From Geminicoccaceae bacterium (GTDB lineage: Bacteria > Pseudomonadota > Alphaproteobacteria > Geminicoccales > Geminicoccaceae), in contig AP024683.1 in the NCBI GenBank assembly GCA_025999455.1, positions 565,501 to 629,500 of the forward strand: a DNA stretch of 64,000 nucleotides, read 5' to 3'. The translations under genes and the position numbers were made by a program. The notes under the pieces are model-generated. The model ran no database searches. It was not told the DNA's origin and saw only the letters and a list, made by a program, of their open reading frames with translations. Of this stretch, positions 1-10,255 are shown one piece after another. The first letter of the stretch is position 1. The number at the start of each line of letters is the position of its first letter.

Positions 1-1428
1 CACGACCCGCGAGCCCGGCGCGAGCGAGCTCTTGACCCAGGGCTTCCGCGAGAGGCCCTTTTCGACCGCCTTCTTGGCGACGAGACCGGCTGCGACGAGG
101 ACACCCGGGTTCGAGGTGTTCGTGCAGGAGGTGATGGCGGCGATGACGATGTCGCCGTGCCGGAGCGCGTAATCGGTGCCCCGCACGGGAGCTTCGGCAT
201 CCGGGTCCGCCCCTGCCAGAAGCGTCGGCAACGCGGCCTCGAAACTGGCTTTCGCCGTTTTCAAGGAGACGCGGTCCTGCGGCCGCTTGGGCCCGGCGAG
301 CGACGGTTCGACGGTGGCGAGGTCGAGCTCCAGGAGATCCGTGAAAACCGGATCCGGTGAACCCGGATCGCGCCACAGACCCTGGGCTCGCGCATAAGCC
401 TCGACCAGCTCGATCCGCGCCGGATCGCGACCGGTCAACCGGAGATAGTCGAGGGTGATCCGGTCGATCGGGAAGAAGCCACAGGTGGCCCCATATTCGG
501 GCGCCATGTTGGCGATCGTCGCGCGATCGGCCAACGGCAGATGATCCAAGCCCGGCCCGCAGAATTCGACGAATTTCCCGACGACGCCCTTCTTGCGCAG
601 CATCTGGGTGATCGTGAGGACGAGATCGGTCGCCGTGGTTCCCTCGGCGAGGCGACCCGTCAAGCGGACACCCACGACCTCCGGGATCAGCATCGAGACC
701 GGTTGGCCGAGCATCGCGGCCTCGGCTTCGATGCCGCCCACGCCCCAACCCAACACCGCGAGACCGTTGATCATGGTCGTGTGGCTGTCGGTCCCGACCA
801 ACGTGTCGGGGTAGGCGACCACACGATTGCCCTCTTGCGCCGTCCAGACGACTTGCGCGAGGTATTCGAGGTTCACCTGATGGCATATGCCGGTCCCGGG
901 TGGCACGACCCGGAAATTGTCGAACGCCTTGGCGCCCCAACGCAAGAACGCGTAACGCTCGGCGTTGCGCTGGTATTCGAGCTCGACGTTCTTCTTGAAA
1001 GCCTCCGGGCTCGCGAAGGCATCCACCTGGACGGAATGATCGATCACCAGATCGACCGGGACGAGCGGATTGATTTTGCGAGGATCGCCGCCGAGTGCCA
1101 CCATCGCGTCACGCATGGCGGCGAGGTCGACCACCGCCGGCACGCCGGTGAAATCCTGCATGAGGACGCGCGCTGGTCGGTAGGCGATCTCTTGGTCACT
1201 GGTCCGCGTCTCGAGCCAGCGCGCTACGGCTTCGAGGTCGGCGACCGTCACCGTGCGACCATCCTCGAACCGCAAGAGGTTTTCGAGGAGGACCTTCATT
1301 GAGAAGGGCAGGCGCTCGATCGGACCGAGCCGCCGCGCCGCCTCGGGCAGCGAGAAATAATCGTAGGCGACGCCGCCCACCTCCAAGGTGCGCCGGACGC
1401 CAAGGCTGTCGTGACCGGTGATGCGCAT
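1..1428 (-). CDS. acnA: Aconitate hydratase A, N-terminal part (runs off the window)
   Basis: Converts citrate to isocitrate in the TCA cycle with a [4Fe-4S] cluster. The first 476 codons are present; the family runs to about 890-900 residues, so the C-terminal half, including the CxxC pair of cluster cysteines, lies outside the window. The motif [10 protein letters not shown] puts the first cluster cysteine at residue 435, the same number as in E. coli AcnA. The N-terminal part contains the typical [14 protein letters not shown] stretch. The ATG at 1428 has AGAAGG about 12 nt upstream and is the only sensible start. The gene faces away from the metallophosphoesterase gene across a 182-bp gap. 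AcnA rather than AcnB is clear from this domain order. Confidence 0.95.
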   Translation of the reverse strand, partial: MRITGHDSLGVRRTLEVGGVAYDYFSLPEAARRLGPIERLPFSMKVLLENLLRFEDGRTVTVADLEAVARWLETRTSDQEIAYRPARVLMQDFTGVPAVVDLAAMRDAMVALGGDPRKINPLVPVDLVIDHSVQVDAFASPEAFKKNVELEYQRNAERYAFLRWGAKAFDNFRVVPPGTGICHQVNLEYLAQVVWTAQEGNRVVAYPDTLVGTDSHTTMINGLAVLGWGVGGIEAEAAMLGQPVSMLIPEVVGVRLTGRLAEGTTATDLVLTITQMLRKKGVVGKFVEFCGPGLDHLPLADRATIANMAPEYGATCGFFPIDRITLDYLRLTGRDPARIELVEAYARAQGLWRDPGSPDPVFTDLLELDLATVEPSLAGPKRPQDRVSLKTAKASFEAALPTLLAGADPDAEAPVRGTDYALRHGDIVIAAITSCTNTSNPGVLVAAGLVAKKAVEKGLSRKPWVKSSLAPGSRVV

Positions 1429-1492
1429 GGCTGGAAAGACCTTCTCGTCGAGCCTCGGGCCCGCGCGGCGGGGGGCGCCCCGGTCCGGCGGA

Positions 1493-1513
1493 GACGCCTC
1501 CTTATAAGGCGTC
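1493..1513. promoter_or_regulatory. Perfect inverted repeat between acnA and the metallophosphoesterase gene
   Basis: GACGCCT and AGGCGTC flank a 7-base centre whose core is also palindromic (CCTTATAAGG). It sits in the only AT-containing patch of the divergent gap, 65 bp from the acnA start and about 98 bp from the other start. Position and symmetry suit an operator or a -10 region serving either gene. No regulator is identified. Confidence 0.35.
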
Positions 1514-1610
1514 CGTTCCGGTGGGTCCAACGCGGCAGGTCGACACTCGAAGGCTGGCAGGCAGCGCGCGAACGGGCTAGCGAGGAGAGGTCGATATTGG
1601 AGACACCATC

Positions 1611-2420
1611 ATGCTCTTGGCCCAGATCACCGACTGCCACGTGACCACAGCCGATCGGAAAGCCTATCGGATCGTCGACACGGGCGCTGCGCTACGGCGG
1701 GCGGTCGACGCGCTCCTGGCGCTTCGGCCGTCCCCCGATGCCGTGATCGTCACGGGTGATCTCGCCTACGACGGCCGCGCGGAAGAGTACGAGGTCGTGG
1801 CCCGCGAGCTCGGTCGCCTGTCCGTTCCGGTTCTCGCCATTCCCGGTAACCACGACGCGCGTGAGCCGTTCCGCGCCGTTCTCGGGCGGCGCTTCTGCCC
1901 CGCCGAGGATCCGGTCTTCCTTCAGTTCAGCTACGAGCTCGGCGGGACCGTGCTGATCGGGCTCGATACGCTCTTACCCGGGTCGGACGCCGGCACACTC
2001 TGTCCGGCGCGGCTCGCTTGGCTCGAACGCGCGTTGGCGGCCGCGCGAGGGAGGCCCGTCATCCTGGCTCTCCACCATCCGCCCTTCGCGACCGGCATCG
2101 CCCACATGGACCGCATCGCCCTGACGAATGCAGAGGACCTCGAGCGCCTCGTGCGGGGGTATGGTCGCGTCGAGCGGGTGATCTGTGGCCACGTCCATCG
2201 TTCGGTGCAGACGCTCTGGGCCGGAACGCTCGCGTCGATCGCCCCGTCGACTGCGCATCAAGTCGAGCTCGCCCTCGACCCGAGGGCGCCCTCCTGCTTC
2301 ACGCTCGAACCGCCCGGCTTACATCTGCACGCGCGCCTCGAAGGTGGCGGGCTCGTGACCCACCTCCTGCCGCTCGGCGAATGGCCCGGGCCTTACCGGT
2401 TCGCCGAATACGCCGCTTGA
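1611..2420 (+). CDS. Calcineurin-like metallophosphoesterase, 3',5'-cAMP phosphodiesterase (CpdA) type
   Basis: A 269-residue cytoplasmic two-metal phosphoesterase. All signature blocks are intact: D8-x-H10, GD at 49-50, GNHD at 79-82, HHPPF at 155-159 and GHVH at 193-196. The length and block spacing match the CpdA/Icc class that hydrolyses cyclic AMP, but related enzymes act on other phosphodiesters, so the substrate is inferred. The ATG has GGAG 8 nt upstream. The gene is divergent from acnA and ends 3 bp from the convergent RND pump gene. Confidence 0.85.
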   Translation: MLLAQITDCHVTTADRKAYRIVDTGAALRRAVDALLALRPSPDAVIVTGDLAYDGRAEEYEVVARELGRLSVPVLAIPGNHDAREPFRAVLGRRFCPAEDPVFLQFSYELGGTVLIGLDTLLPGSDAGTLCPARLAWLERALAAARGRPVILALHHPPFATGIAHMDRIALTNAEDLERLVRGYGRVERVICGHVHRSVQTLWAGTLASIAPSTAHQVELALDPRAPSCFTLEPPGLHLHARLEGGGLVTHLLPLGEWPGPYRFAEYAA

Positions 2421-2423
2421 GCT

Positions 2424-5400
2424 TCACTCGGCGGGCAGCGGACGAGCCGCTCCCGCCTGGGCCGCCTCGCGCGCCTCGCTCGCCGCGGCCTCGCGGACGT
2501 AGCGCGGCAACGTTCGACGGGCGAAGAGGGTGTAGGCCACCGGTACGACGTACAGGGTGAAGAAGGTCCCGACCAGCAGACCACCCACGATGACCCACCC
2601 GATCGCCTGTCGACCTTCGGCTCCGGCGCCGGTCGCGAGGGCGAGCGGAATCGAGCCCAGAACCATGGCACCCGTGGTCATGAGGATGGGCCGCAGCCGA
2701 AGAACCGAGGCCTCGACCACGGCTTCGATCTTCTCGAGCCCACGGGCACGCAGCTGGTTCGCGAACTCGACGATCAGGATCCCGTGCTTCGTGATCAGGC
2801 CGACGAGTGTCACGAGTCCGATTTGGCTGTAGACGTTGAGGCTCTGGCCCGTGAGGTGGAGCGCCAAAAGAGCGCCGGTCATCGAGAGGGGTACCGTGAG
2901 CATGATGACGAACGGGTCGACCCAGCTCTCGAACTGGGCCGCGAGGACGAGGTAGATGAAGGCCAGCGCCAGAACGAAGACCACCGCCAGACCTACCGAC
3001 GACTGGCGGAATTCCCGGCTCTGCCCGTCGAGGTCGGTCACGATCCCCGCCTGGAGCTTTTCGCTCTCGGCTTCGAGGAAGGCCAAAGCTTCCCCGAGCG
3101 AATAACCCGGCGCCAAGGTCGCCGAGACCGTGGCCGATCGGAGCTTGTTGAAGTGGTTGAGCTCCTTCGGTGCAACGGTCTCCTCGATCCGCACCAGATT
3201 GGAAAGCGGCACCATCACGCCGCCGTTGCCGCGCACGAAGATTTGCGAAAGGTCGTCCGGTGTGGAGCGATCCTCTGGCTTCACTTGGACGATGACATCG
3301 TATTGCTTGCCGTCGCGCTTGAAGCGCGTGACCTGCCGGCCACCCAACATGGTCTCGACCGCTTGGCCGATGGTCCGGACGTCGATGCCCATGAGGGCCG
3401 CTTTCTCGCGGTCGATCGTGACATTGAGCTGGGGCTTGTTGAGCTTCAAGTCGGTGTCGACGTTGACCAGGCCCGGGTTCCGACGCGCCGCTGCGACCAG
3501 CTGATCGACCGCACGCTGCAATTCGGAATAGGGCAGCGAGGTCTGCAGCACGAACTGCACGGGCTTGCTCACCGGACTTTGGCCGAGCGAAGGCGGATTG
3601 TTGGGGAAGGCGAGGAGACCCGGGATCGCCGCCATCTTCGGGGCGAGCTGTCGGGTCACGTCCTGTTGTTTGAGGTTCGGTCGCTCGTCCCAGTCCTTGA
3701 GTCGGCCGAAGCCGATCGCGCGAGTGACGTCGTTGCCGAACCCGATGACCAGGAAAATCCGCTCGATGGCCGGCTGTTCCCGGTAGGCTTCCTCGATTTT
3801 CCGCGCGTAACGGTCGGTGAAGGCGAGCGTCGACCCCTCGGGCGCGATCCCGATCGTTAGGACGGTACCGCGGTCCTCGACGGGTGCGAGCTCGGCCGGC
3901 AGGCTCGTGAACAAAAGCCCGGCGAAGCCTCCGACCACGAGCATGAGCACGACGACCGCGGCTCGCACCGTCATCGCGAAGCGGAGACTGGCCCGATAGG
4001 CGCGCGTGAGCCCCGTGAGCGCCGCCTCGAACGCGCGGTACAAGATGTTGTGGCGCTCCTGGTGACGAAGCAGGAGCGAGCACATCATCGGCGAGAGGGT
4101 GAGGGCCACGAAGCCCGAGACGAGCACCGCGCCCGCGAGCGTCAGGGCGAATTCGACGAAGAGGCGGCCTGTCCGCCCGGTTTGGAACGCGATCGGCGCG
4201 TAGACGGCGGCGAGGGTGATCGTCATCGCGATCACCGCGAAGGCGATCTCGCGCGAGCCCTTGAGTGCCGCCTCGAAGGGCCGCATGCCTTTCTCGACGT
4301 GGCGGCTGATGTTCTCGAGCACGACGATCGCATCGTCGACCACGAGACCGACGGCCAAGACCATCGCGAGAAGGGTCAAGGTGTTGATCGAGAAATCGAA
4401 CGCCCACATGAAAATGAAGGCGCCGACGAGTGACACTGGAATCGTCACGATCGGCACGAGCGTCGCGCGGAAAGAGCGCAAGAACAGGAAGATGACGAGT
4501 ACGACAAGGACGATCGCCTCGACCACGGCATTTCGGACGTTGCGGATGGCCCGATCGATGAAGATCGTGCTGTCGTAGCCGACCTCCATGCGGACCCCTT
4601 CGGGAAGGATCTCGGCGAGGCGAGGCATGACCTCGCGAACGGCCCGCGCCACGTCGAGCGGGTTGGCGGTCGCCTGCTTCACGACGCCGACCGCCACCGA
4701 CGGATTGCCGTTGAAGCGCGAGCTCACCCGCTCGCTCACAGGCGCGATCTGCGCCTCGCCGACGTCCGAAAGCCGAACGAGATAACCGTCTGCTTCGCGA
4801 ATGATGAGCCGATTGAACTCCTCGACGGTTCGCAGATCCGTCTCGGCCAAGATCTCGAACTCGCGCCGATCGCTCTCGATCCGACCCGCGGGCAGCTCGA
4901 TGTTCTGTCGTCGCAGCGCGTCCTCGACGTCTTGCGGGGTCAGGCCGTAGCCGGCCAGGCGTAGCCGATCGAGCCAGATGCGCATCGCCGGCTGCCGCTC
5001 GCCGAAGATCCGGATCTCGGCGACACCGGGGAGGTTCTGGAGGCGATCCTTGACGAGACGATCGGCGATCTCGCTGACTTCCATCGCGCTGTGCCGATCC
5101 GACGCCAGCGCCAAGTAGATGATCGGCTGCGAGTCGGCCTCGACCTTGCGGATCACGGGCTCGTCGGCATCGTCGGGCAGCCGGGCGCGCGCCTGAGCGA
5201 CCCGGTCGCGCACGTCGGCTGCCGCATCCTCGGGATTGCGATCGACGCGGAACCGCAAGTTGATCTGGCTGCGCTCCGGGCGGCTCGAGGAAGTGATCAC
5301 ATCCAGACCCTGGATGCCGGAGAGGACCTCTTCGAGCGGCTGGGTGATACGGCTTTCGACGATGTCCGCCGACGCACCCTTGTAGGTGGTGGAGACGGAA

Positions 5401-5534
5401 ACGACGGGCTCGTCGATCTTGGGATATTCACGAACGGAAAGGCGGCTCCAGGCCATGAGCCCCACGAGAAGGAGGATGAGGCTCATCACGCTCGCCAGAA
5501 CCGGGCGCCGGATCGACAGTTCCCAGAGGGTCAT
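2424..5534 (-). CDS. RND efflux transporter, inner-membrane pump subunit (HAE1/AcrB type)
   Basis: A 1036-residue proton-driven inner-membrane pump, full length for the HAE1 branch of RND proteins. It starts with the typical cytoplasmic-to-TM1 segment (SIRRPVLASVMSLILLLVG) and carries the periplasmic docking and porter domains twice. TM4 contains VGLVVDDAIVVLENI, with the two adjacent aspartates used in proton relay. It lies 19 bp downstream of its adaptor gene on the same strand, with a good Shine-Dalgarno (GGGAG) before the ATG. No outer-membrane channel or regulator gene is adjacent; the TolC-type protein at 12.5 kb is a possible partner. Export substrate is unknown (drugs or other amphiphiles rather than metals). 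Confidence 0.93.
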   Translation of the reverse strand: MTLWELSIRRPVLASVMSLILLLVGLMAWSRLSVREYPKIDEPVVSVSTTYKGASADIVESRITQPLEEVLSGIQGLDVITSSSRPERSQINLRFRVDRNPEDAAADVRDRVAQARARLPDDADEPVIRKVEADSQPIIYLALASDRHSAMEVSEIADRLVKDRLQNLPGVAEIRIFGERQPAMRIWLDRLRLAGYGLTPQDVEDALRRQNIELPAGRIESDRREFEILAETDLRTVEEFNRLIIREADGYLVRLSDVGEAQIAPVSERVSSRFNGNPSVAVGVVKQATANPLDVARAVREVMPRLAEILPEGVRMEVGYDSTIFIDRAIRNVRNAVVEAIVLVVLVIFLFLRSFRATLVPIVTIPVSLVGAFIFMWAFDFSINTLTLLAMVLAVGLVVDDAIVVLENISRHVEKGMRPFEAALKGSREIAFAVIAMTITLAAVYAPIAFQTGRTGRLFVEFALTLAGAVLVSGFVALTLSPMMCSLLLRHQERHNILYRAFEAALTGLTRAYRASLRFAMTVRAAVVVLMLVVGGFAGLLFTSLPAELAPVEDRGTVLTIGIAPEGSTLAFTDRYARKIEEAYREQPAIERIFLVIGFGNDVTRAIGFGRLKDWDERPNLKQQDVTRQLAPKMAAIPGLLAFPNNPPSLGQSPVSKPVQFVLQTSLPYSELQRAVDQLVAAARRNPGLVNVDTDLKLNKPQLNVTIDREKAALMGIDVRTIGQAVETMLGGRQVTRFKRDGKQYDVIVQVKPEDRSTPDDLSQIFVRGNGGVMVPLSNLVRIEETVAPKELNHFNKLRSATVSATLAPGYSLGEALAFLEAESEKLQAGIVTDLDGQSREFRQSSVGLAVVFVLALAFIYLVLAAQFESWVDPFVIMLTVPLSMTGALLALHLTGQSLNVYSQIGLVTLVGLITKHGILIVEFANQLRARGLEKIEAVVEASVLRLRPILMTTGAMVLGSIPLALATGAGAEGRQAIGWVIVGGLLVGTFFTLYVVPVAYTLFARRTLPRYVREAAASEAREAAQAGAARPLPAE

Positions 5535-5553
5535 GGAAATTCTCCCGGCGCTC

Positions 5554-6729
5554 TCAGCCCGGAGGGCGCGGCCCGTTGGCCGCCCGCGCCGTCGGCAGAG
5601 CGATACCCGGAGCTGTGCCCGGCCGCGGACCGTCCGTCGGCGGTAGGAGCGTCACCGGCGCACCCTCGCGCACTTTCGTGACGCCGGCCACGACGACGAG
5701 ATCGCCGGCCGCAACCCCGCTCGTGAGCTCGACCTCGCCCGGCCGGCGGAGGCCCGTCGTGACCTCGACCCGCTCGACGGTCTTGGGCTTGCCTTCGCCC
5801 TGGTCCACCACCCGGAACACGTACTGCTTACCGGCCTGGGGGACGAGCGCTTCTTCCGCCACCCAGAGCGCCTCGGGCTTCACCGACAGGGTCAACGAGA
5901 TCCGCGCGAACAGCCCGGGTCGGAGCGACTCGTCCGGGTTCGCGATCGAGGCCCGGACCAGCAGCGAACGGCCGCGTTCGTCGACCAGCGGATCGATCGC
6001 GGTCACCCGACCGGTGAAGCTCCGATCGGGAAACGCGTCGATCGACACGCGGATCTCGTTGCCGACACGGACCGCCGGGAGGAAGAGTTCCGGGATCCGG
6101 AAATCGACCTTGAGCGGGTCGATCTCCTCGAGGCTGAAGAGCGGCGTCCCGGCCGTCACGAACTCGCCGACGCTGATTCCCCGCAAGCTCGCTTTCGCGT
6201 CGAAGGGAGCGCGGATCACCCGTTTGGCCAGCTGGGCCCGCGCGAGTTCGACGGCCGCCTCGGCGATGCGAAAGCTCGCCTCGGCTTCGTCCAGGGCGCG
6301 TTGCGTGCCGACGTTGCTCCGGCGGAGCTCGCGTGCCCGTTCGAGATTGGTGAGGGCGAGCAACCGACGCGCTTCGGCGTCGGCGAGGGCCGCCCGCTCC
6401 ACCGAGGCGTCGAGTTCGACGAGCACCTGGTCCTTTTGGACCCGGTCGCCCTCGACAAGATCGAGCGAGACGATCCGCCCGGCGACCTCGGGACGGATCG
6501 TCACCCGCTCGTTCGACAGGAGCGTGCCGACGGCTTCGACCGTGCGTTCGGCGGGTGCCACCTTGACGCGCATCGCCTCGACGGCGACCGGCCCCCCCGC
6601 GCCCCGTCCGCCCGGACCGGCCTGTTGGCGCTGCTGTTGCTGCGCCGGCAACGCGACGAGCTGCCAGTACGCCGCCGCGCCGCCACCGAGCAGCAGAACG
6701 ACGAGAACGGCCAAGAGCGAACGCAGCAC
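5554..6729 (-). CDS. RND efflux periplasmic adaptor subunit (MFP/HlyD family)
   Basis: A 391-residue membrane fusion protein that links the RND pump to an outer-membrane channel. The N-terminus is a hydrophobic signal-anchor (residues 1-25), followed by a Gln/Gly-rich linker, a lipoyl half-motif (EGDRVQKDQVLVELD), an alpha-helical hairpin with heptad-like Ala/Arg/Leu repeats (about 105-170), the second lipoyl half (APFDAKASLRGISVGEFV), and the beta-barrel and membrane-proximal domains. The start is GTG with GGGGGA 5-6 nt upstream. It is first in a two-gene operon with the pump. A Pro/Gly-rich C-terminal tail is not part of the fold. Confidence 0.92.
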   Translation of the reverse strand: MLRSLLAVLVVLLLGGGAAAYWQLVALPAQQQQRQQAGPGGRGAGGPVAVEAMRVKVAPAERTVEAVGTLLSNERVTIRPEVAGRIVSLDLVEGDRVQKDQVLVELDASVERAALADAEARRLLALTNLERARELRRSNVGTQRALDEAEASFRIAEAAVELARAQLAKRVIRAPFDAKASLRGISVGEFVTAGTPLFSLEEIDPLKVDFRIPELFLPAVRVGNEIRVSIDAFPDRSFTGRVTAIDPLVDERGRSLLVRASIANPDESLRPGLFARISLTLSVKPEALWVAEEALVPQAGKQYVFRVVDQGEGKPKTVERVEVTTGLRRPGEVELTSGVAAGDLVVVAGVTKVREGAPVTLLPPTDGPRPGTAPGIALPTARAANGPRPPG

Positions 6730-6771
6730 GGCTTCCCCCTTCCCGAGCCTGCGACAGGGTCAACGCCAACC

Positions 6772-6798
6772 CTACTCCACGCCTCGAAGCGTGGGTAG
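6772..6798 (-). terminator. Hairpin just downstream of rho
   Basis: CCACGC and GCGTGG pair around a 6-base loop, extended by CTAC/GTAG with one bulged base. It lies about 50 bp past the rho stop codon in the direction of rho transcription and upstream of the efflux operon. There is no U-tract, so intrinsic termination is doubtful; it may stabilise the rho 3' end. Confidence 0.3.
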
Positions 6799-6845
6799 CC
6801 CGACCCGTGTAACAGCACGTCGTACGGAAAGGGGTATGCGACGGA

Positions 6846-8606
6846 TCACTGATTCATCGAATTCCAGAAATCCTCGTTCGTTTTCGAGTATTTCATCTTG
6901 TCCAACAGAAACTCAATGGCGTCGACGGTACCCATGGGGTTGAGAATTCTCCTGAGCACCCACATGCGTGCCAGGATCGCGCGGTCGACGAGGAGTTCTT
7001 CTTTGCGGGTTCCCGACTTGTTGATGTCGATCGCCGGGAACACCCGCTTGTCCGCGACCCGCCTGTCGAGAACGATCTCGGCGTTACCCGTGCCCTTGAA
7101 TTCCTCGAAGATCACCTCGTCCATGCGCGAGCCCGTGTCGATCAGCGCTGTGGCGATGATCGTCAAGGATCCGCCGTCTTCGATGTTCCGCGCCGCGCCG
7201 AAAAACCGCTTCGGGCGTTGGAGCGCGTTCGCGTCGACGCCACCCGTCAACACCTTCCCCGAGGACGGCACCACGGTGTTGTACGCGCGCGCGAGGCGGG
7301 TGATCGAATCGAGCAGGATGACCACGTCGCGGCCGTGTTCAACCAGGCGCTTCGCCTTCTCGATCACCATTTCCGCGACTTGCACGTGGCGGGTCGCCGG
7401 TTCGTCGAAGGTCGACGATACGACCTCCCCGCGCACGGTCCGCTGCATGTCGGTCACCTCTTCGGGCCGCTCGTCGATGAGCAGCACGATGAGGAAGACC
7501 TCCTTGTGATTGTGCATGATCGCGTGCGCGATGTTCTGCAACAACATCGTCTTGCCGGTACGCGGCTGAGCGACAATGAGCGCACGCTGGCCTTTGCCGA
7601 GAGGTGCAACGATCTCGATGATACGGGTCGAAAGATCCTTTTGACCCGGTATTTCGAGATTCAGCTTCCGTGTCGGGTAATAGGGCGTCAGGTTGTCGAA
7701 GTGGACCCGATGCCGGGCGACTTCCGGTGGATCGAAATTGATGGTGTCCGCACGCAGAAGCGCGAAGTACCGCTCACCTTCCTTCGGCGCTCGGACGAGA
7801 CCCTGGACCGTGTCCCCCGTCCTCAACCCGAAACGCCGGATCTGGGAGGGCGAGACGTAGATGTCGTCCGGACCTGCGACGTAGTTGACGTCCGGTGACC
7901 GGAGGAATCCGAAGCCGTCCTGGAGAATTTCTAGAACGCCCTCGCCACGGATCGGCACGTCCGACGCGGCGAGTTGCTTCAAAATGGCGAAGACGAGATC
8001 GCCTTTTTTAAGGGTCGCGGCACCTTCGATGCCGAGTTCCTCGGCGTACTTCAAAAGCTCGGCGGGGGATTTTCGCTTGAGCTCCGCCAGATTGATGGCC
8101 GGGACATCCGGTCCGAGAGGAGGTGGCTCGGCAGGCTCGCCGCGCTCTTCCGCCACCCGCGCTTCGAACCGCTCCGATCCGTATCGACGTTCGTCCCGAC
8201 CCCGCTCACGCCCGAGCGGCGGGCGCGGCTGGAAGCGCTGTTCGCGACGCTCGGGGAAACCACGCTCGGGGCGTGGCTCTCGGGCAGGCTGTCGCGCCGG
8301 CTGCCGCGACTCCGCGACCGTCTCGAAGCGGAGCTCGGCCAGCACGTCCTCCTCGGTCGTCGGCTGTTCGGACGAGGCCGACGGGCTCGGCTCCGGCTGA
8401 GGTTCGGACCTCGCTTCGGCCGGCGGTTGCAAGAACGCGGGAATGTGCTCCATCACCGGCTGCGTCGGCCCCGGCTCGGCAGAGCGTTCGGCGCGTTCGG
8501 CTCGCGTCCGGCCTCGGCGGCGCCTCGGGCTCGGCGCCGGCTCGCTCGACTCGTCCGGGGTTTGCGGAAACGGCAGTTTGCCGTCGGTGGTGTCAGTGTC
8601 CGCCAA
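6846..8606 (-). CDS. rho: Transcription termination factor Rho with a long disordered N-terminal extension
   Basis: Hexameric RNA-dependent ATPase that ends transcription. The conserved protein begins near residue 170 ([20 protein letters not shown]), followed by the cold-shock-like RNA-binding fold ([14 protein letters not shown]), the Walker A loop AQPRTGKT, and the ATPase core ending at the usual C-terminus ([10 protein letters not shown]). Residues 1-170 are a Pro/Glu/Arg-rich low-complexity extension, giving 586 residues instead of about 420. The listed start is TTG with AGGGA 8 nt upstream; an in-frame ATG at 8453 would shorten the extension to about 120 residues. It is the last gene of hemE-hemJ-rho, the usual alphaproteobacterial order. 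Confidence 0.96.
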   Translation of the reverse strand: MADTDTTDGKLPFPQTPDESSEPAPSPRRRRGRTRAERAERSAEPGPTQPVMEHIPAFLQPPAEARSEPQPEPSPSASSEQPTTEEDVLAELRFETVAESRQPARQPAREPRPERGFPERREQRFQPRPPLGRERGRDERRYGSERFEARVAEERGEPAEPPPLGPDVPAINLAELKRKSPAELLKYAEELGIEGAATLKKGDLVFAILKQLAASDVPIRGEGVLEILQDGFGFLRSPDVNYVAGPDDIYVSPSQIRRFGLRTGDTVQGLVRAPKEGERYFALLRADTINFDPPEVARHRVHFDNLTPYYPTRKLNLEIPGQKDLSTRIIEIVAPLGKGQRALIVAQPRTGKTMLLQNIAHAIMHNHKEVFLIVLLIDERPEEVTDMQRTVRGEVVSSTFDEPATRHVQVAEMVIEKAKRLVEHGRDVVILLDSITRLARAYNTVVPSSGKVLTGGVDANALQRPKRFFGAARNIEDGGSLTIIATALIDTGSRMDEVIFEEFKGTGNAEIVLDRRVADKRVFPAIDINKSGTRKEELLVDRAILARMWVLRRILNPMGTVDAIEFLLDKMKYSKTNEDFWNSMNQ

Positions 8607-8648
8607 GGTCGCTTTCCCTACAAACCGGCGAGGTTCCTGCGGCCGGCA

Positions 8649-9080
8649 TCAAAACGGCTTCAGAACCGCGAAAAGGACGATACCGATGAACAACACCGTG
8701 GGTGCTTCATTGAGCATACGGAAGTAACGCCCGGATCGTTCGCGCTTATCAGTAGCGAACTCGCGGACGTGACGAACCAACAGACCGTGCACGGCGAGCA
8801 TGATGACGACCAACAAGAGCTTGACGTGCAGCCAGCCGTCTCGCCACTGAGCTTGAGCGGTCGCCAGCCAGATACCCAAGAGGACCGTTACGATCATGGC
8901 CGGCGTGGTGATCGCGCGAAGAAGTCGCCGCTCCATGACTTTGAACGTCTCGGAGCAGGCCGAGCCGGCCGGCGTGTCCGCGTGGTAGACCATGAGACGT
9001 GGCAAATACCACATCCCTGCCATCCACGCGGCGAACGCCATGATGTGGAGAGCCTTGAGCCAGAGGACCAAGCTCGTCAT
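8649..9080 (-). CDS. hemJ: Protoporphyrinogen IX oxidase HemJ
   Basis: A 143-residue integral membrane protein of the UPF0093/HemJ family that performs the penultimate step of haem synthesis. It shows the family hallmarks: a histidine at 12 in TM1 (LKALHIMAFAAWMAG), MWYLPRLMVYH, the loop FKVMERRLLRAITTPAM, and LHVKLLLV. About four membrane segments are visible. It lies between hemE and rho on the same strand, 42 bp before rho, which fits co-transcription of haem genes. Confidence 0.93.
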   Translation of the reverse strand: MTSLVLWLKALHIMAFAAWMAGMWYLPRLMVYHADTPAGSACSETFKVMERRLLRAITTPAMIVTVLLGIWLATAQAQWRDGWLHVKLLLVVIMLAVHGLLVRHVREFATDKRERSGRYFRMLNEAPTVLFIGIVLFAVLKPF

Positions 9081-9208
9081 CTCGGGTTTGCGGAGGCGGC
9101 CGCGGCGCCGGATCGTATCCGCCGACGATCCCGGGCGCCGGCCTGGGACGAAAACCAGGCGAGCGGATCAGAGGATCGGCCACGACCTCGCCCTGCTTTC
9201 TCCATCGC

Positions 9209-10255
9209 TCATTCTCCAGCGGATTTCAAGTAGCGGACCAGCGTCTCCACACGTTCGGGGGGCGTACCCGGCAGGATGCCGTGGCCCAGGTTGAAGATGT
9301 GTGGCCGGGAAGCCGCGGCACGCAAGATCGTCCGAGCCTCTGCGAGGAGACCCGCTTCGGGGCCGAGGAGTGCCACCGGATCGAGATTTCCCTGGAGAGC
9401 CAAGCCACCCTCCCCGTCGAGCTGCGCGGCGGCCCAGGCCATCGGCACGGTGGTGTCGAGGGAAAGGGCGTGAGCGCCGGCTTCGTTGGCGAAATGCAGC
9501 AAGGAAGCGCCGACCCCGCGTGGAAAGAGGATGATCGGGACGTGGGGATGCCGTTCACGCAGAGCCGCAACGACACGCCGAGCCGGACGGAGGCACCACC
9601 GGCGGAGCTCGGTTTCGGGTAGGACACCGGCCCAGCTGTCGAAGAGCTGCACCGCCTCCACGCCTGCCGCGATCTGGGCCGAAAGGAACTCGATTACGGC
9701 TTCCGTCAGAAGCTCGACGAGATCGGCGAACAAGGGCGGATCGCGGCGCGCGAGCAAGCGCGGCTGGAGGAACTCCTTGGAACCCCGCCCCTCGACGAGA
9801 TAGGCGGCCAAGGTCCAAGGCGCACCCGCGAAACCGATCAAGGTCACACGTTCGGGCAGGGCGGAGCGCAAGCGCCGCACGGTTTCGTATACCGGCTCCA
9901 GCCGCTCGTGCAGTCGCGTCGGATCGAGACGGGCGAGACCCGCTCGGTCGCCGACGGGCTCCAGGCGTGGTCCTTCACCCTCGCTGAAGGCGACGCCGGC
10001 GCCGAGCGCGTGAGGAACGACGAGAATGTCCGAGAACAAGATGGCCGCATCGAGGGCGAACCGCCGGATCGGCTGCAGCGTGACTTCGACGGCGAGATCA
10101 GGCGTGTAACACAAGTCGAGAAAGCTCCCCGCCCGAGCTCGAACCGCGCGATATTCCGGGAGGTAGCGCCCGGCCTGTCGCATGAACCAGACGGGCGGTG
10201 GGTCGACCCGGCGGCCGGAGAGCACCCGGAGGAGGGGCTTGTCGTCGTGTTCCAC
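9209..10255 (-). CDS. hemE: Uroporphyrinogen decarboxylase
   Basis: Decarboxylates uroporphyrinogen III to coproporphyrinogen III in haem synthesis. It has 348 residues, the usual length, with the substrate-binding signature MRQAGRY at 25-31 and the second signature VPHALGAGVAFSEGEGP. I chose the GTG at 10255, which gives the standard N-terminus (KPLLRVLSG); reading further upstream adds unrelated sequence. A purine-rich AGAAGG lies upstream. It is the first gene of hemE-hemJ-rho and diverges from the PPDK-regulator gene. Confidence 0.96.
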   Translation of the reverse strand: MEHDDKPLLRVLSGRRVDPPPVWFMRQAGRYLPEYRAVRARAGSFLDLCYTPDLAVEVTLQPIRRFALDAAILFSDILVVPHALGAGVAFSEGEGPRLEPVGDRAGLARLDPTRLHERLEPVYETVRRLRSALPERVTLIGFAGAPWTLAAYLVEGRGSKEFLQPRLLARRDPPLFADLVELLTEAVIEFLSAQIAAGVEAVQLFDSWAGVLPETELRRWCLRPARRVVAALRERHPHVPIILFPRGVGASLLHFANEAGAHALSLDTTVPMAWAAAQLDGEGGLALQGNLDPVALLGPEAGLLAEARTILRAAASRPHIFNLGHGILPGTPPERVETLVRYLKSAGE

